Position numbers and translations under genes: made by a program. Below, in pieces: positions 44,405 through 53,261 of a stretch of 64,000 nt of DNA (position 1 is its first letter; the number at the start of each line of letters is the position of its first letter). The notes under the pieces were generated by a model, which did not search any database, had not been told where the DNA came from, and was given only the letters and a program-made list of their open reading frames with translations. This stretch comes from Arcobacter siniprincipis (GTDB lineage: Bacteria > Campylobacterota > Campylobacteria > Campylobacterales > Arcobacteraceae), in NCBI RefSeq assembly GCF_048571125.1, contig NZ_CP182343.1, positions 1,054,001 to 1,118,000 of the forward strand, written 5' to 3'.

Positions 44405-46408
44405 ATGTTAAAAAATATAAAAATTACTACAAAGTTAAGTTTAGGTTTTGGAATTATTTTAGTACTAATTGGATTGCTTGGGTTTTTTTCTTTGCAGAGA
44501 ATGAGTATGGTAAATGATCAATCAACAATAATGTCAGATAATTGGATGCCAAGTATCAAAGTGGTGGAGGAAATTAATACAGATACTTCAGATTTTCGTA
44601 TTTCAGAATTTTTACATGTGTTGTCGCAAACTCCTGAGAGTATGAAAATTGCAGAAGATAAAATGAAAGATGTATTGGTTAAATTAAATAAAGATCGTTC
44701 ACTATATGAAAAACTTATATCTTCTACTGAAGAGCAAGATTTATATGACAAGTTCTCTAAAGAGTTTGATAATTATATGGAAATACATGATCGTTTATTA
44801 ACTGTATCAAGAGCAAATAAAACTGATGAAGCTATTAGAACTTTACAAGAAGGTGAAAAATCATTTAATGCTTATTCTTCTGAAATGCTTAAATTGGTTG
44901 AAATGAATGTTAATGGTGGACAAAAAGCTAGTGAAAATGGAGACATTGTATATGATAATGCAAAAACAATGGTTATGGTTATTATTTTTATTGCACTTGC
45001 ATTAGGAATTGGAACAGGATTTCTTATTATAAAAGAAATTGTTAATAAACTTAACACTTTCCAAACAGGCTTAATAGACTTTTTCAAATACTTAAATAGA
45101 GAGATAGGAGAAGTAGAACGAATAAAAATCGACTCAACAGATGAATTTGGGAAGATGGCAAAAGTAGTAAATGAGAATATAGAGAAAACAAAAAAAGGAA
45201 TAGAAGAAGATAGAAAATTAATAGATGAGACAATAGCAGTATTAGGAGAGTTTGAACAAGGTGATTTAGTACAAAGATTAGATATAAATGTATCAAATCC
45301 AGCTTTAATGCAATTAAAAGATGTGTTAAATAAGATGGCAGATAATTTAGAGAATAATATAAATAATGTGCTTAATATTGTAGAAGAATACTCTTCATAT
45401 AATTATTTAAATAAGATATCTACAAAAGGTATAAAAGAACATCTTCTAAAATTAGCAAGTGGAGTAAATAATCTAGGTGATTCAATAACTGAGATGTTAG
45501 TTGAGAATAAATCAAATGGTTTAACATTAGATAAAAGTTCAAATATTTTACTAAATAATGTAGATAAATTAAATCAAAGTTCAAATGAAGCAGCAAGCTC
45601 ATTAGAAGAAACAGCCGCAGCCTTAGAAGAAATCACAAGTAATATTAGAAGTAACACAGAAAATATAGCAAAAATGTCTTCACTATCATTAGGAGTAACA
45701 GAAGCAGCAAATGCAGGTGAAGCCTTAGCAAATGACACTACCTTGGCTATGGAAGAGATAAATGCTCAAGTAACAGCAATAAAAGAAGCAATCACAGTAA
45801 TAGATCAAATAGCTTTCCAAACAAATATTCTAAGTCTAAATGCAGCAGTAGAAGCAGCAACAGCAGGAGAAGCAGGGAAAGGATTTGCAGTAGTTGCAGG
45901 AGAAGTGCGAAATCTAGCTTCAAGAAGTGCAGAAGCAGCAAGTGAGATAAAATCATTAGTAGAAAATGCTACAAATAAAGCAAATGATGGGAAAAATATA
46001 GCAGGTGAAATGATAAAAGGATATAAAGCATTAAATAGTAATATCTTAGAATCAACAAACCTAATTACAGATATAGAAAGTGCTTCAAAAGAGCAACTAT
46101 CAGGAATAGAACAAATTAATGATGCAGTAAATGAATTAGATCAACAAACTCAACAAAATGCAATGGTAGCATCTGAAACACAAGATATAGCAATCTTAAC
46201 AGATCAAATTGCAAAATTAATAGTAAGTGATGCAAATACAAAAGAGTTTAAAGGTAAAGATAGTGTAAAAGCTAAATCAACTGAAAATAAACAAAATGTT
46301 ACTTCATCCCTTGAAAAAGAAGTAAAAAAACCTGAAAGGAAAAAAGAAGTAAAGTATGAAGTGATAAAATCAAATAAAGACAATAATGATGAATGGGAGA
46401 GCTTTTAA
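44405..46408 (+). CDS. Methyl-accepting chemotaxis protein (four-helix sensor, xWESF tail)
   Basis: 667 residues: membrane segment about 10-30, periplasmic four-helix-bundle-type sensor 31-185, second membrane segment about 187-208, HAMP and a long linker, then methylation helices and signalling tip EAATAGEAGKGFAVVAGEV. After a charged flexible tail it ends NDEWESF, matching the NWETF-type pentapeptide used by E. coli Tar/Tsr to tether CheR and CheB. Shares long identical DNA stretches with the next gene. Ligand unknown. Confidence 0.9.
   Translation: MLKNIKITTKLSLGFGIILVLIGLLGFFSLQRMSMVNDQSTIMSDNWMPSIKVVEEINTDTSDFRISEFLHVLSQTPESMKIAEDKMKDVLVKLNKDRSLYEKLISSTEEQDLYDKFSKEFDNYMEIHDRLLTVSRANKTDEAIRTLQEGEKSFNAYSSEMLKLVEMNVNGGQKASENGDIVYDNAKTMVMVIIFIALALGIGTGFLIIKEIVNKLNTFQTGLIDFFKYLNREIGEVERIKIDSTDEFGKMAKVVNENIEKTKKGIEEDRKLIDETIAVLGEFEQGDLVQRLDINVSNPALMQLKDVLNKMADNLENNINNVLNIVEEYSSYNYLNKISTKGIKEHLLKLASGVNNLGDSITEMLVENKSNGLTLDKSSNILLNNVDKLNQSSNEAASSLEETAAALEEITSNIRSNTENIAKMSSLSLGVTEAANAGEALANDTTLAMEEINAQVTAIKEAITVIDQIAFQTNILSLNAAVEAATAGEAGKGFAVVAGEVRNLASRSAEAASEIKSLVENATNKANDGKNIAGEMIKGYKALNSNILESTNLITDIESASKEQLSGIEQINDAVNELDQQTQQNAMVASETQDIAILTDQIAKLIVSDANTKEFKGKDSVKAKSTENKQNVTSSLEKEVKKPERKKEVKYEVIKSNKDNNDEWESF
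45078..45717 (+). repeat. Mosaic identity block 1, matching 47597-48236
   Basis: Positions 45078-45387 match 47597-47906 with one mismatch in 310 bases. Identity then drops, and from about 45553 to 45717 it is almost perfect again. Offset is a constant 2519 bases. Confidence 0.9.
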
Positions 46409-46413
46409 GCTCT
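46398..46413 (+). terminator. Terminator-like hairpin at the end of the first xWESF receptor gene
   Basis: AGAGCTT/AAGCTCT stem with a TT loop, overlapping the stop codon and followed by T-rich sequence. The same hairpin ends the next receptor gene. Confidence 0.6.
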
Positions 46414-46596
46414 TCTGTTTTAATTTTTGTATATAAAAATAGAAAAGACAATGAATAAAATTATAATCATTTTGTGTAAAAAAATCATTAAATAAATTAC
46501 TTTTAAATTTAAGTGTTTGAAATACTTATAATATCACTACTTTTATGCTAATATATTATTATTAGATATGATAAATAATAGTTAAAAGGAAATAAT

Positions 46597-48918
46597 ATGT
46601 TTAAAAATATGACTATTAAGATGAAGTTAATAGCTTCATTTATCACAATTGTGATTTTAATTGTTTGTTTGGCCGTATATAGCATATATTCAATTAATGA
46701 ATCAGCTGATGGATTTACATCATATAGGGCAATGGCAAAAGATACTGTTCTCTCTACACGAATAGAAGGAAATGTTTTAGATGCAAGAATTAGTGTCATT
46801 AAATACTTAAATGCAGACTCTCAAAAAAATATAGATGACTTTGAAAAATCTTATAAAAAGATATTCAATATTATTGATATAGCAAAAAAAGAGATAATAC
46901 AACCAAATCGTGCTTCTAAAATAGTAGAAATACAGAAGAATTTAATTACATATAAAGAGAGTTTTTCTAAAGTAATAAAATATACAAAAGATAAAGATAA
47001 AATTTTAACTACTATTTTAAATGTAAATGGTAAAAAAATTGAAGTTATTTTATCATCTATTTTTAATGTAACAAAAAATGAGCAAGATCATGAAGCTTCA
47101 TATATTACAGGAAATGCAATTAGAAGTTTTTTATTAGCAAGACTTTATACAATGAAGTTTTTAGACACAGAGTCTAAAGATGCATATGATAGAGTAGAAA
47201 GTGAATTTAATATTTTATCTAATAATTTAATGAGACTAAAAAGTACTATAAAAAATAGTAATAGAATAACTCAACTTAATGAATTACTTGATTTAATACA
47301 AATATATACTAAGGGAGTTAAAGAGGTATATGATGATACTCTTAAAAAAAGAGAAATAGTTGAAGAAAAGATAAATGTTATTGGTCCTAAAATTGCAGAT
47401 TTAAGTGAAGAAGTTAAATTATCAATTAGGGCAGAACAAGATTTAATCGGACCAGCTGTCCAAAAATTAAATTCAAATATAAAATTATTAATTACAATCA
47501 TATCTATAATAATATTAACTTTAGCAATTTTCCTAGCAATAGCCTTACCAAGAAATATAGCTAACTTATTAAATACATTCCAAGAAGGATTATTAAACTT
47601 TTTCAAATACTTAAATAGAGAGATAGGAGAAGTAGAACGAATAAAAATCGACTCAACAGATGAATTTGGGAAGATGGCAAAAGTAGTAAATGAGAATATA
47701 GAGAAAACAAAAAAAGGAATAGAAGAAGATAGAAAATTAATAGATGAGACAATAGCAGTATTAGGAGAGTTTGAACAAGGTGATTTAGTACAAAGATTAG
47801 ATATAAATGTATCAAATCCAGCTTTAATGCAATTAAAAGATGTATTAAATAAGATGGCAGATAATTTAGAGAATAATATAAATAATGTGCTTAATATTGT
47901 AGAAGAGTACTCATCTTATAATTACTTAAATAAAATATCAACAACTGGACTAAAAGAGCATCTTTTAAAATTATCATCAGGAATAAATGCCTTAGGTGAG
48001 TCAATAACAGAAATGTTACTAGAAAGTAAATCCAATGGATTGACTTTAGATAAAAGTTCAAATACTTTACTAAATAATGTAGATAAATTAAATCAAAGTT
48101 CAAGTGAAGCAGCAAGCTCATTAGAAGAAACAGCCGCAGCCTTAGAAGAAATCACAAGTAATATTAGAAGTAACACAGAAAATATAGCAAAAATGTCTTC
48201 ACTATCATTAGGAGTAACAGAAGCAGCAAATAATGGAGAAGCATTGGCAAATGATACAACACTTGCAATGGAAGAAATAGATTCTCAAGTAACAGCAATA
48301 AAAGAAGCAATCACGGTAATTGACCAAATATCTTTTCAAACAAATATTCTTTCTTTAAATGCAGCAGTAGAAGCAGCAACAGCAGGAGAAGCTGGGAAAG
48401 GGTTCGCAGTAGTTGCAGGTGAAGTGCGAAACTTAGCTTCAAGAAGTGCAGAAGCAGCAACTGAAATTAAATCATTAGTGGAAAATGCAACAACCAAAGC
48501 AAATGAGGGCAAAAATATAGCAAGAGAGATGATAAAAGGATATAAAGTACTAAATGATAATATAGGGGGAACTGCAAAAATAATATCTGATGTAGAAAGT
48601 GCCTCAAAAGAACAATTGTCAGGAATAGAACAAATCAATGATGCCGTGAATCAATTAGACCAACAAACCCAACAAAATGCAATGGTAGCATCTGAAACAC
48701 AAGATATAGCAACATTAACAGACGAACTAGCCAAACTAATTGTGTCTGATGCAAATTCAAAAGAGTTTAAAGGTAAAGATAGTGTAAAAGCTAAAGAATC
48801 TAATAAAGATGACAATATAAAAGAAGAGTTAAAACAAGATGCAAAAGAACCAAAGAGACAAAATCAAGCAGAAATAAAAAAGGCACAAAAAGATACTGAC
48901 GACTGGGAGAGCTTTTAA
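46597..48918 (+). CDS. Methyl-accepting chemotaxis protein (long helical sensor, xWESF tail)
   Basis: 773 residues: membrane segment about 9-29, a long helical periplasmic region about 30-300, second membrane segment about 302-325, HAMP, methylation helices and signalling tip as in the neighbour. Ends TDDWESF, again a CheR/CheB tether. The cytoplasmic half is nearly identical in places to the 44405 gene while the sensor differs, so the two use one signalling module with different inputs. Confidence 0.9.
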   Translation: MFKNMTIKMKLIASFITIVILIVCLAVYSIYSINESADGFTSYRAMAKDTVLSTRIEGNVLDARISVIKYLNADSQKNIDDFEKSYKKIFNIIDIAKKEIIQPNRASKIVEIQKNLITYKESFSKVIKYTKDKDKILTTILNVNGKKIEVILSSIFNVTKNEQDHEASYITGNAIRSFLLARLYTMKFLDTESKDAYDRVESEFNILSNNLMRLKSTIKNSNRITQLNELLDLIQIYTKGVKEVYDDTLKKREIVEEKINVIGPKIADLSEEVKLSIRAEQDLIGPAVQKLNSNIKLLITIISIIILTLAIFLAIALPRNIANLLNTFQEGLLNFFKYLNREIGEVERIKIDSTDEFGKMAKVVNENIEKTKKGIEEDRKLIDETIAVLGEFEQGDLVQRLDINVSNPALMQLKDVLNKMADNLENNINNVLNIVEEYSSYNYLNKISTTGLKEHLLKLSSGINALGESITEMLLESKSNGLTLDKSSNTLLNNVDKLNQSSSEAASSLEETAAALEEITSNIRSNTENIAKMSSLSLGVTEAANNGEALANDTTLAMEEIDSQVTAIKEAITVIDQISFQTNILSLNAAVEAATAGEAGKGFAVVAGEVRNLASRSAEAATEIKSLVENATTKANEGKNIAREMIKGYKVLNDNIGGTAKIISDVESASKEQLSGIEQINDAVNQLDQQTQQNAMVASETQDIATLTDELAKLIVSDANSKEFKGKDSVKAKESNKDDNIKEELKQDAKEPKRQNQAEIKKAQKDTDDWESF
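47597..48236 (+). repeat. Mosaic identity block 2, matching 45078-45717
   Basis: Partner of the block in the previous receptor gene. Alternation of near-identical and diverged segments points to gene conversion. Confidence 0.9.
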
Positions 48919-48923
48919 GCTCT
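48908..48923 (+). terminator. Terminator-like hairpin at the end of the second xWESF receptor gene
   Basis: Same AGAGCTT/AAGCTCT stem over the stop codon; T-rich sequence follows (48944-48951). It may also serve the convergent acetyltransferase gene. Confidence 0.6.
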
Positions 48924-48924
48924 T

Positions 48925-49560
48925 CTACTTTATCTCTCTTTTTTTTATCTCATCTGATAATTCATCAAATTTAAAACGAGTTTTCATAAGTTTTAGACAA
49001 TCTTCATGGATGAGAATCTCTTTTTCATCAAAAGAGTTTGCATTGTCTTTTAATTTATTATGGATATCTTCTAACTCCATATCATTGAATTCATCAGTAG
49101 AACCTTCATAATTAATCTCTTCAATCTCTTTTATATCCTTAGGCATCTTAAAATCACTGTAATAAAGTAACTCTTTAGTTACACCCCAATATCTTAGCCC
49201 TAATTTATTATAAAACTTAATAGAATTGTTTACACTATACAGCTTGCATCTTTCAACTTTATTGGGCTTTACTGAAGAAAAAAGATATTTTAATAATTTA
49301 TATGCATAACCATTTCTTCTATATTTAAAAGGAGTTAGAATATTGTTTATTGTTAGATATTTGTTATTTTTAGAGATATTGTAAAAAAGATATGTAACAT
49401 GACGATTATTGACTTTTAAAGCAAGGGGTGGGAATTTTTCCCAACTATAATAGTTATCCCACAAATCAAGTGCATTTTTTAGAAACTTTAGATTCTCAAA
49501 GTGGCTTAGTTTTTGTACCGATTCTAAATATTCTTCTCTACTTAGGGTAACAACTTCCAA
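48925..49560 (-). CDS. GNAT-family acetyltransferase
   Basis: 211 residues; acetyl-CoA-binding motif A is seen as RRNGYAYKLLKYLF (Q/R-x-x-G-x-A) and motif B as NSIKFYNKLGLRYWG, followed by an acidic C-terminal extension of about 60 residues. Two bases after the small acidic protein gene, so the two are cotranscribed. Substrate unknown. Confidence 0.82.
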   Translation of the reverse strand: MEVVTLSREEYLESVQKLSHFENLKFLKNALDLWDNYYSWEKFPPLALKVNNRHVTYLFYNISKNNKYLTINNILTPFKYRRNGYAYKLLKYLFSSVKPNKVERCKLYSVNNSIKFYNKLGLRYWGVTKELLYYSDFKMPKDIKEIEEINYEGSTDEFNDMELEDIHNKLKDNANSFDEKEILIHEDCLKLMKTRFKFDELSDEIKKREIK

Positions 49561-49562
49561 AA

Positions 49563-49829
49563 TTAATGTTCTTTGTGTTCATCTATTAATGTCATAATTT
49601 TGTCGTAAACTTCACTTGCTTGTGTATCATTGATTTGATTGGTATTGATTGATTCAACGATATTTTGTAGCTCTACCATAAATGATTCCATCTCTTTTAT
49701 AGCTTCTATGTCATCTTCTGTTGCTTCATTATTCTCTAAAAGTTTTAACAAGTCTTCTAAATATGCTTCAACTTCTGGTAACATTGTTACTTCGACAACT
49801 TCTTTTAACTCATTTTTAATATTGGACAT
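49563..49829 (-). CDS. Small acidic helical protein, paralogue of 735-992
   Basis: 88 residues, acidic and helical; TMLPEVEAYLEDLLKLL aligns with the paralogue beside recO, as does the EM..F..L helix and acidic tail. Here it precedes an acetyltransferase. The recurring pairing with unrelated partners suggests a general adaptor or inhibitor role; function unknown. Confidence 0.75.
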   Translation of the reverse strand: MSNIKNELKEVVEVTMLPEVEAYLEDLLKLLENNEATEDDIEAIKEMESFMVELQNIVESINTNQINDTQASEVYDKIMTLIDEHKEH

Positions 49830-49860
49830 TTTTAGCCTTTTAATTAATTATTCAATTATT

Positions 49861-50277
49861 TTAAAATACAAAAGCAATATCTGCTATAGAAATATTATAC
49901 ATTAAAACCTTTGTATTATCAGAATCAATAACACTATATTTTATAGTTAAATCATTTGGATTTTCAATTTCTTGATGATTTTCCACAAATTTTTTGTATC
50001 TATTTTCATCTAAAATAGAATAAATAAAAAGTACCTTTTCTTTAAATTTTTCATTATTTATATATAAAGAGAAAACTTCAGGTTGTTTTTCTATGTCATA
50101 TTTGTTTACAAAATTAATTGCATACATTTTTTCTACAAGGTCTTTTTTTATGTATTCTTTTGAATTATATGTATAATAATCATCTGCTAATATCTCTTCT
50201 AATTCATCTGATATTTCAAAATAATTAAACTTACTGTAGTCATTATCCTTTTCAATTAAATATTTTTTCTCAATCAT
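49861..50277 (-). CDS. Hypothetical protein
   Basis: 138 residues, acidic, tyrosine-rich, no signal or membrane segment (EKDNDYSKFNYFEISDELEE near the start). Preceded by an AAAGGAGA site on the minus strand. Not recognised. Confidence 0.6.
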   Translation of the reverse strand: MIEKKYLIEKDNDYSKFNYFEISDELEEILADDYYTYNSKEYIKKDLVEKMYAINFVNKYDIEKQPEVFSLYINNEKFKEKVLFIYSILDENRYKKFVENHQEIENPNDLTIKYSVIDSDNTKVLMYNISIADIAFVF

Positions 50278-50348
50278 AAATCTCCTTTTTTAAATAAATA
50301 TTATATCAAATATTACTTAGTGTTATAAGAAAGTATAATTTTGAAAAT

Positions 50349-50660
50349 ATGTCTTTTCTAAAGTTGATACCTCTATATGATAAAGAAGAGGTTTTATTTT
50401 ATCTTGACCCACCATATGTATCTACTGAGAGCTACTATAAAAATACAGGTGGATTTGGTATCAAAGAGCATAAAGAATTAGCAGCACTGTTGTCTCAAAT
50501 AAAAGGTAAATTTTTACTCTCTTATAATGACTGTGAGCTGGTGCGTGAGTTATATAAAGACTTTAAGATAGTAAGTAGTAAAGAGATAGAGTACACGCTT
50601 GGTAAGAATGCAAGTGGAAAGAATAAGAGTGTTCGGGAGGTTTTTGTTATGAATTATTAG
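50349..50660 (+). pseudogene. Remnant of a D12-class DNA adenine methyltransferase
   Basis: 103 residues starting SFLKLIPLYDKEEVLFYLDPPY, with the catalytic DPPY motif and the following GGFGIKEHKELAALL region of Dam-type enzymes. The SAM-binding N-terminal half (about 160 residues with FxGxG) is missing and no trace is seen upstream. Likely left by an earlier phage insertion; activity not expected. Confidence 0.8.
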
Positions 50661-50682
50661 ATAAGGCTTTTCCCTTATCTAA

Positions 50683-51036
50683 TTAAAATCTTGTAAGAAC
50701 ATGGGAACCCATATTTACATAAAATCTAATATTATTGTTTTCAAGTTTTAGTGGTATCATAGTTCTTTCTTCAAAAGGTAAATGAGAAACATTTTGTTCT
50801 GTGCTTCCTTCTTCTTCAAGATAGCCATATTTTAAATCTATAATATCTCCAGCTGGAGTAACTTCTAAGTACCCGAAACCTATACCATTATAATTATCAA
50901 ATAAATCATCTGTTTCTTCCAATTCAAATAGATTATTTTTTAATAGATTGATTTGTTCTTGAGTAAGTTTTTGTTCTACTTTTGAATGTAGTTTTGTAGG
51001 TATCGTATTGTTTGGTTTATAGTGTAGTATTTGCAT
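50683..51036 (-). CDS. Hypothetical protein, phage-region type
   Basis: 117 residues from ATG 51036 (AGAGGAAAAACT before it; a longer reading to 51126 lacks a site). Starts MQILHYKPNNTIPTKL; middle GIGFGYLEVTPAGDIIDLKYG suggests a beta-rich domain. Divergent from the repressor gene. Not recognised. Confidence 0.6.
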   Translation of the reverse strand: MQILHYKPNNTIPTKLHSKVEQKLTQEQINLLKNNLFELEETDDLFDNYNGIGFGYLEVTPAGDIIDLKYGYLEEEGSTEQNVSHLPFEERTMIPLKLENNNIRFYVNMGSHVLTRF

Positions 51037-51124
51037 AGTTTTTCCTCTTTTTTTATACATAGACAATAACATTGCTTGGGCTATGAAGTCAAGCAAAAAA
51101 GCTGTTTTTAAAAAATATTTGCAC

Positions 51125-51144
51125 ATAAAATGTTAGTAAAGTTA
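51125..51144 (+). repeat. 20-bp direct repeat, left copy
   Basis: Reads ATAAAATGTTAGTAAAGTTA; the right copy at 52786-52805 differs at one base. The two bracket the repressor gene and the 322-residue gene. It also sits just upstream of the repressor start, so it could be an operator. Confidence 0.8.
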
Positions 51145-51158
51145 TGATAATATTTAGC

Positions 51159-51806
51159 ATGAAAAAATTTGATGAAATAATAGAGAAATTAAAAGACATA
51201 CTATCTCAAGAGTATGGCAACAAAAAAATATATGATAAAGATGTTGCAGTAGCTCTTGGAATAGAAGAGTCAAACTTTAGAAAACAAAAGCATCGTAATA
51301 CTATCCCATACTTTGAAATTATGAGCTTCTTAGCTAAAAGAAACATATCTATCAATTGGTTCTTCTTTAACCAGCTTCCTGAGTCCCTGATTGAATCTAC
51401 ATCAAACTATATAATACTAAAGTATCAAAGAACAGTTACAGCTTCAGCTGGAGGTGGAGCTATAAACTATGAACTTGACTCAACTCCACTTGTAATAGAT
51501 AAGCAATTACTAGACCATATTAATAGTAGCTACAAATATACTGAAGTATTAAAGGTATTTGGTGAGTCTATGGAACCTGACATAAAAGATGAAAGCCTAG
51601 TCTTTATAGATAAGAGTAAAACAGATATAAATAGTACAGGTGTATATCTAATCAATACAAATGATGGCTTATATATTAAATGTATTAAAGTAGAAAATGA
51701 TAAAGTTATTCTAAAATCAAATAACCAATCTTTTGATGATATAACATTATATATAGATGATGTAGATATTGTTGGTAGAGTTTGTGGTGTGTTGGTAAAG
51801 GTATAA
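51159..51806 (+). CDS. LexA/CI-type phage repressor (S24 peptidase)
   Basis: 215 residues from ATG 51159 (in-frame ATG 51144 also possible). N-terminal HTH about 10-65 of the Bac_CI type (VAVALGIEESNFRKQK, ending ISINWFF). C-terminal autoprotease: ASAGGGA cleavage site, nucleophile Ser in VFGESMEPDI, Lys in GLYIKCIK. Self-cleavage on DNA damage would release its targets. One base before the 322-residue gene, so it probably controls that gene and itself. Confidence 0.88.
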   Translation: MKKFDEIIEKLKDILSQEYGNKKIYDKDVAVALGIEESNFRKQKHRNTIPYFEIMSFLAKRNISINWFFFNQLPESLIESTSNYIILKYQRTVTASAGGGAINYELDSTPLVIDKQLLDHINSSYKYTEVLKVFGESMEPDIKDESLVFIDKSKTDINSTGVYLINTNDGLYIKCIKVENDKVILKSNNQSFDDITLYIDDVDIVGRVCGVLVKV

Positions 51807-51807
51807 A

Positions 51808-52776
51808 ATGAAGAGTGAACTATTTAATAAGTTGTATTCTAATTTGGTTCATGATATCAAAAAGGAATTTTCTTCATTTAATGTGAATATAAATGAAGAA
51901 AAAAAAGATGATGAGTTTATAGTTGATTATATGAATTGGAGACGAAGATTCATAAGTAGATATAAAAGAAAAGTTTATTACTCAAGAGAAATTAAAGAAA
52001 ATCCAAAATATAAGAATTATAAAAAGTCAATTGAGAAGATAGCCTATAAGTTTAAGAGTGGAGATGATTTAACACCTTTTTTATCAAAAGGAATAGTTGA
52101 TACTCCTTATAAAAAAAACTCTAGAAAAGATAAAGATATATTTTTAAATGCATTTGGAATACATCATTTTCATTTAGGTAATGTTATCACTTCAAAAAAA
52201 TATGGTATTAATTTTGTAAAGAGACATGATGATTTATTATATGCATTGATTAAAGATGACAAAGTATATTTCATAGACATTGATATTCATAATTTTGGTA
52301 ACCTTAATTTATTTAGGATTATGAAAGATAATTGGGAATACTTATTATCAAAATATGAATTAAGAGGAATTTTACCTTCAAAGAAGAAAATGACTGATGA
52401 AATGGTAGATATATTAATTCATAAAGGTGCTAATGTAACTATTGAATTAGATAATAAAGTATATGGATTAGGTTTTGTGGTATCAAGTGGACATACGGGA
52501 AGTTGGATGTTTGATTTTAATTCATTTATAAATCAATTAGAAAAAATTGTATATATGCTTATATTTAATGATACTATTCTAAAAAATCAAATTAATAAGA
52601 TGTACAACAATCGTTATAATAATATTGATTTTAAATTAGTTGTAAAAGCTGGATATATATATTTGGTTGAAGAAAGTTCTCAAAGCACAATTATAATCAA
52701 TTGGGCGGAAAGTTCTTGTGAAATTTTTGAGGATTATTGTAAGCAAGGAAAACATGTGATGGATTTAAATTACTAG
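51808..52776 (+). CDS. Unknown 322-residue protein coupled to a phage-type repressor
   Basis: Soluble and lysine-rich with no membrane segment. Visible conserved-looking features: NWRRRFISRYKRKVYYS (residues about 43-60), a block AFGIHHFHLGN (about 115-125) with clustered histidines, VYFIDIDIHNFGN soon after, and GFVVSSGHTGSW. I recall proteins with W-R-R-R and G-I-H-H-x-H-L-G motifs as a widespread uncharacterised family, but cannot confirm that here. The histidine cluster followed by acidic residues could be a metal-dependent active site. One base after the repressor stop: a regulated cargo or defence-like gene. Function unknown. Confidence 0.8.
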   Translation: MKSELFNKLYSNLVHDIKKEFSSFNVNINEEKKDDEFIVDYMNWRRRFISRYKRKVYYSREIKENPKYKNYKKSIEKIAYKFKSGDDLTPFLSKGIVDTPYKKNSRKDKDIFLNAFGIHHFHLGNVITSKKYGINFVKRHDDLLYALIKDDKVYFIDIDIHNFGNLNLFRIMKDNWEYLLSKYELRGILPSKKKMTDEMVDILIHKGANVTIELDNKVYGLGFVVSSGHTGSWMFDFNSFINQLEKIVYMLIFNDTILKNQINKMYNNRYNNIDFKLVVKAGYIYLVEESSQSTIIINWAESSCEIFEDYCKQGKHVMDLNY

Positions 52777-52785
52777 ATTTTGCTT

Positions 52786-52805
52786 ATAAAATGTTAGTGA
52801 AGTTA
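52786..52805 (+). repeat. 20-bp direct repeat, right copy
   Basis: Reads ATAAAATGTTAGTGAAGTTA; 19 of 20 bases equal the left copy at 51125. It begins 9 bases after the stop of the 322-residue gene. Confidence 0.8.
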
Positions 52806-53047
52806 AACATTATGAAGCTCTTTTCTTGTGTACTAACATTTCATAGGCAAATAATTAACATTTTAAAAGCCGTTTTACACGTGTAAAGAATAGTATAAAA
52901 AGTTAGTAGAATATTAAAGGCGATTTTTTGAATTATCTCCCAATTTATAGGCTTTATAGGGGTTTTTCCTATGTGGTTGTTAAAAGGTTAGTGTTTAAAC
53001 TTTCTTATACATTCTCTTATACATTTCAATACAGCATCTTATACAAT
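52786..53047. repeat. Non-coding block with two families of iteron-like repeats
   Basis: No gene in 52777-53261. Family 1, core AA(A)NGTTAGTR: 52786-52805, 52897-52910, 52982-52993, inverted at 52831-52841, and a weaker inverted copy 52855-52865. Family 2, CTTATACA[T/A]T: 53002-53013, 53014-53025, 53036-53047. A perfect 14-bp palindrome TTTACACGTGTAAA lies at 52874-52887, and AATGTACCC occurs twice (53174, 53188). Candidates: repressor operators, transposase-binding sites of the prophage end, or a replication origin. Confidence 0.65.
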
Positions 53048-53217
53048 CTTTAATTTATCATTCTTTGGCTTATAAATTGCCTATATGGCGTTTGTTTTAT
53101 TAATTTAATATGTGGAAAATAAAAAGAGAAACGAGGAATATTTAAAAGTATGATTGGGTTGTAAAGTTGTTGTAATGTACCCTTTGAAATGTACCCAATG
53201 TATCTAAAAAATTGTTT

Positions 53218-53252
53218 ATGAAAAGTGAGTGAAAGTATTACTCACTTTTCAT
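53218..53252. terminator. Terminator downstream of the 53262-54017 gene
   Basis: Perfect 13-bp stem (ATGAAAAGTGAGT/ACTCACTTTTCAT) with a 9-base loop, followed on the minus strand by T-rich sequence. Confidence 0.7.
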
Positions 53253-53261
53253 GTGAATTAT

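Noticed and set aside
45084..45296. Open frame on the minus strand inside the first xWESF receptor gene, with an identical one at 47603-47815
   Set aside because: Leucine-rich shadow of the receptor coding strand; identical only because the receptor DNA is duplicated.
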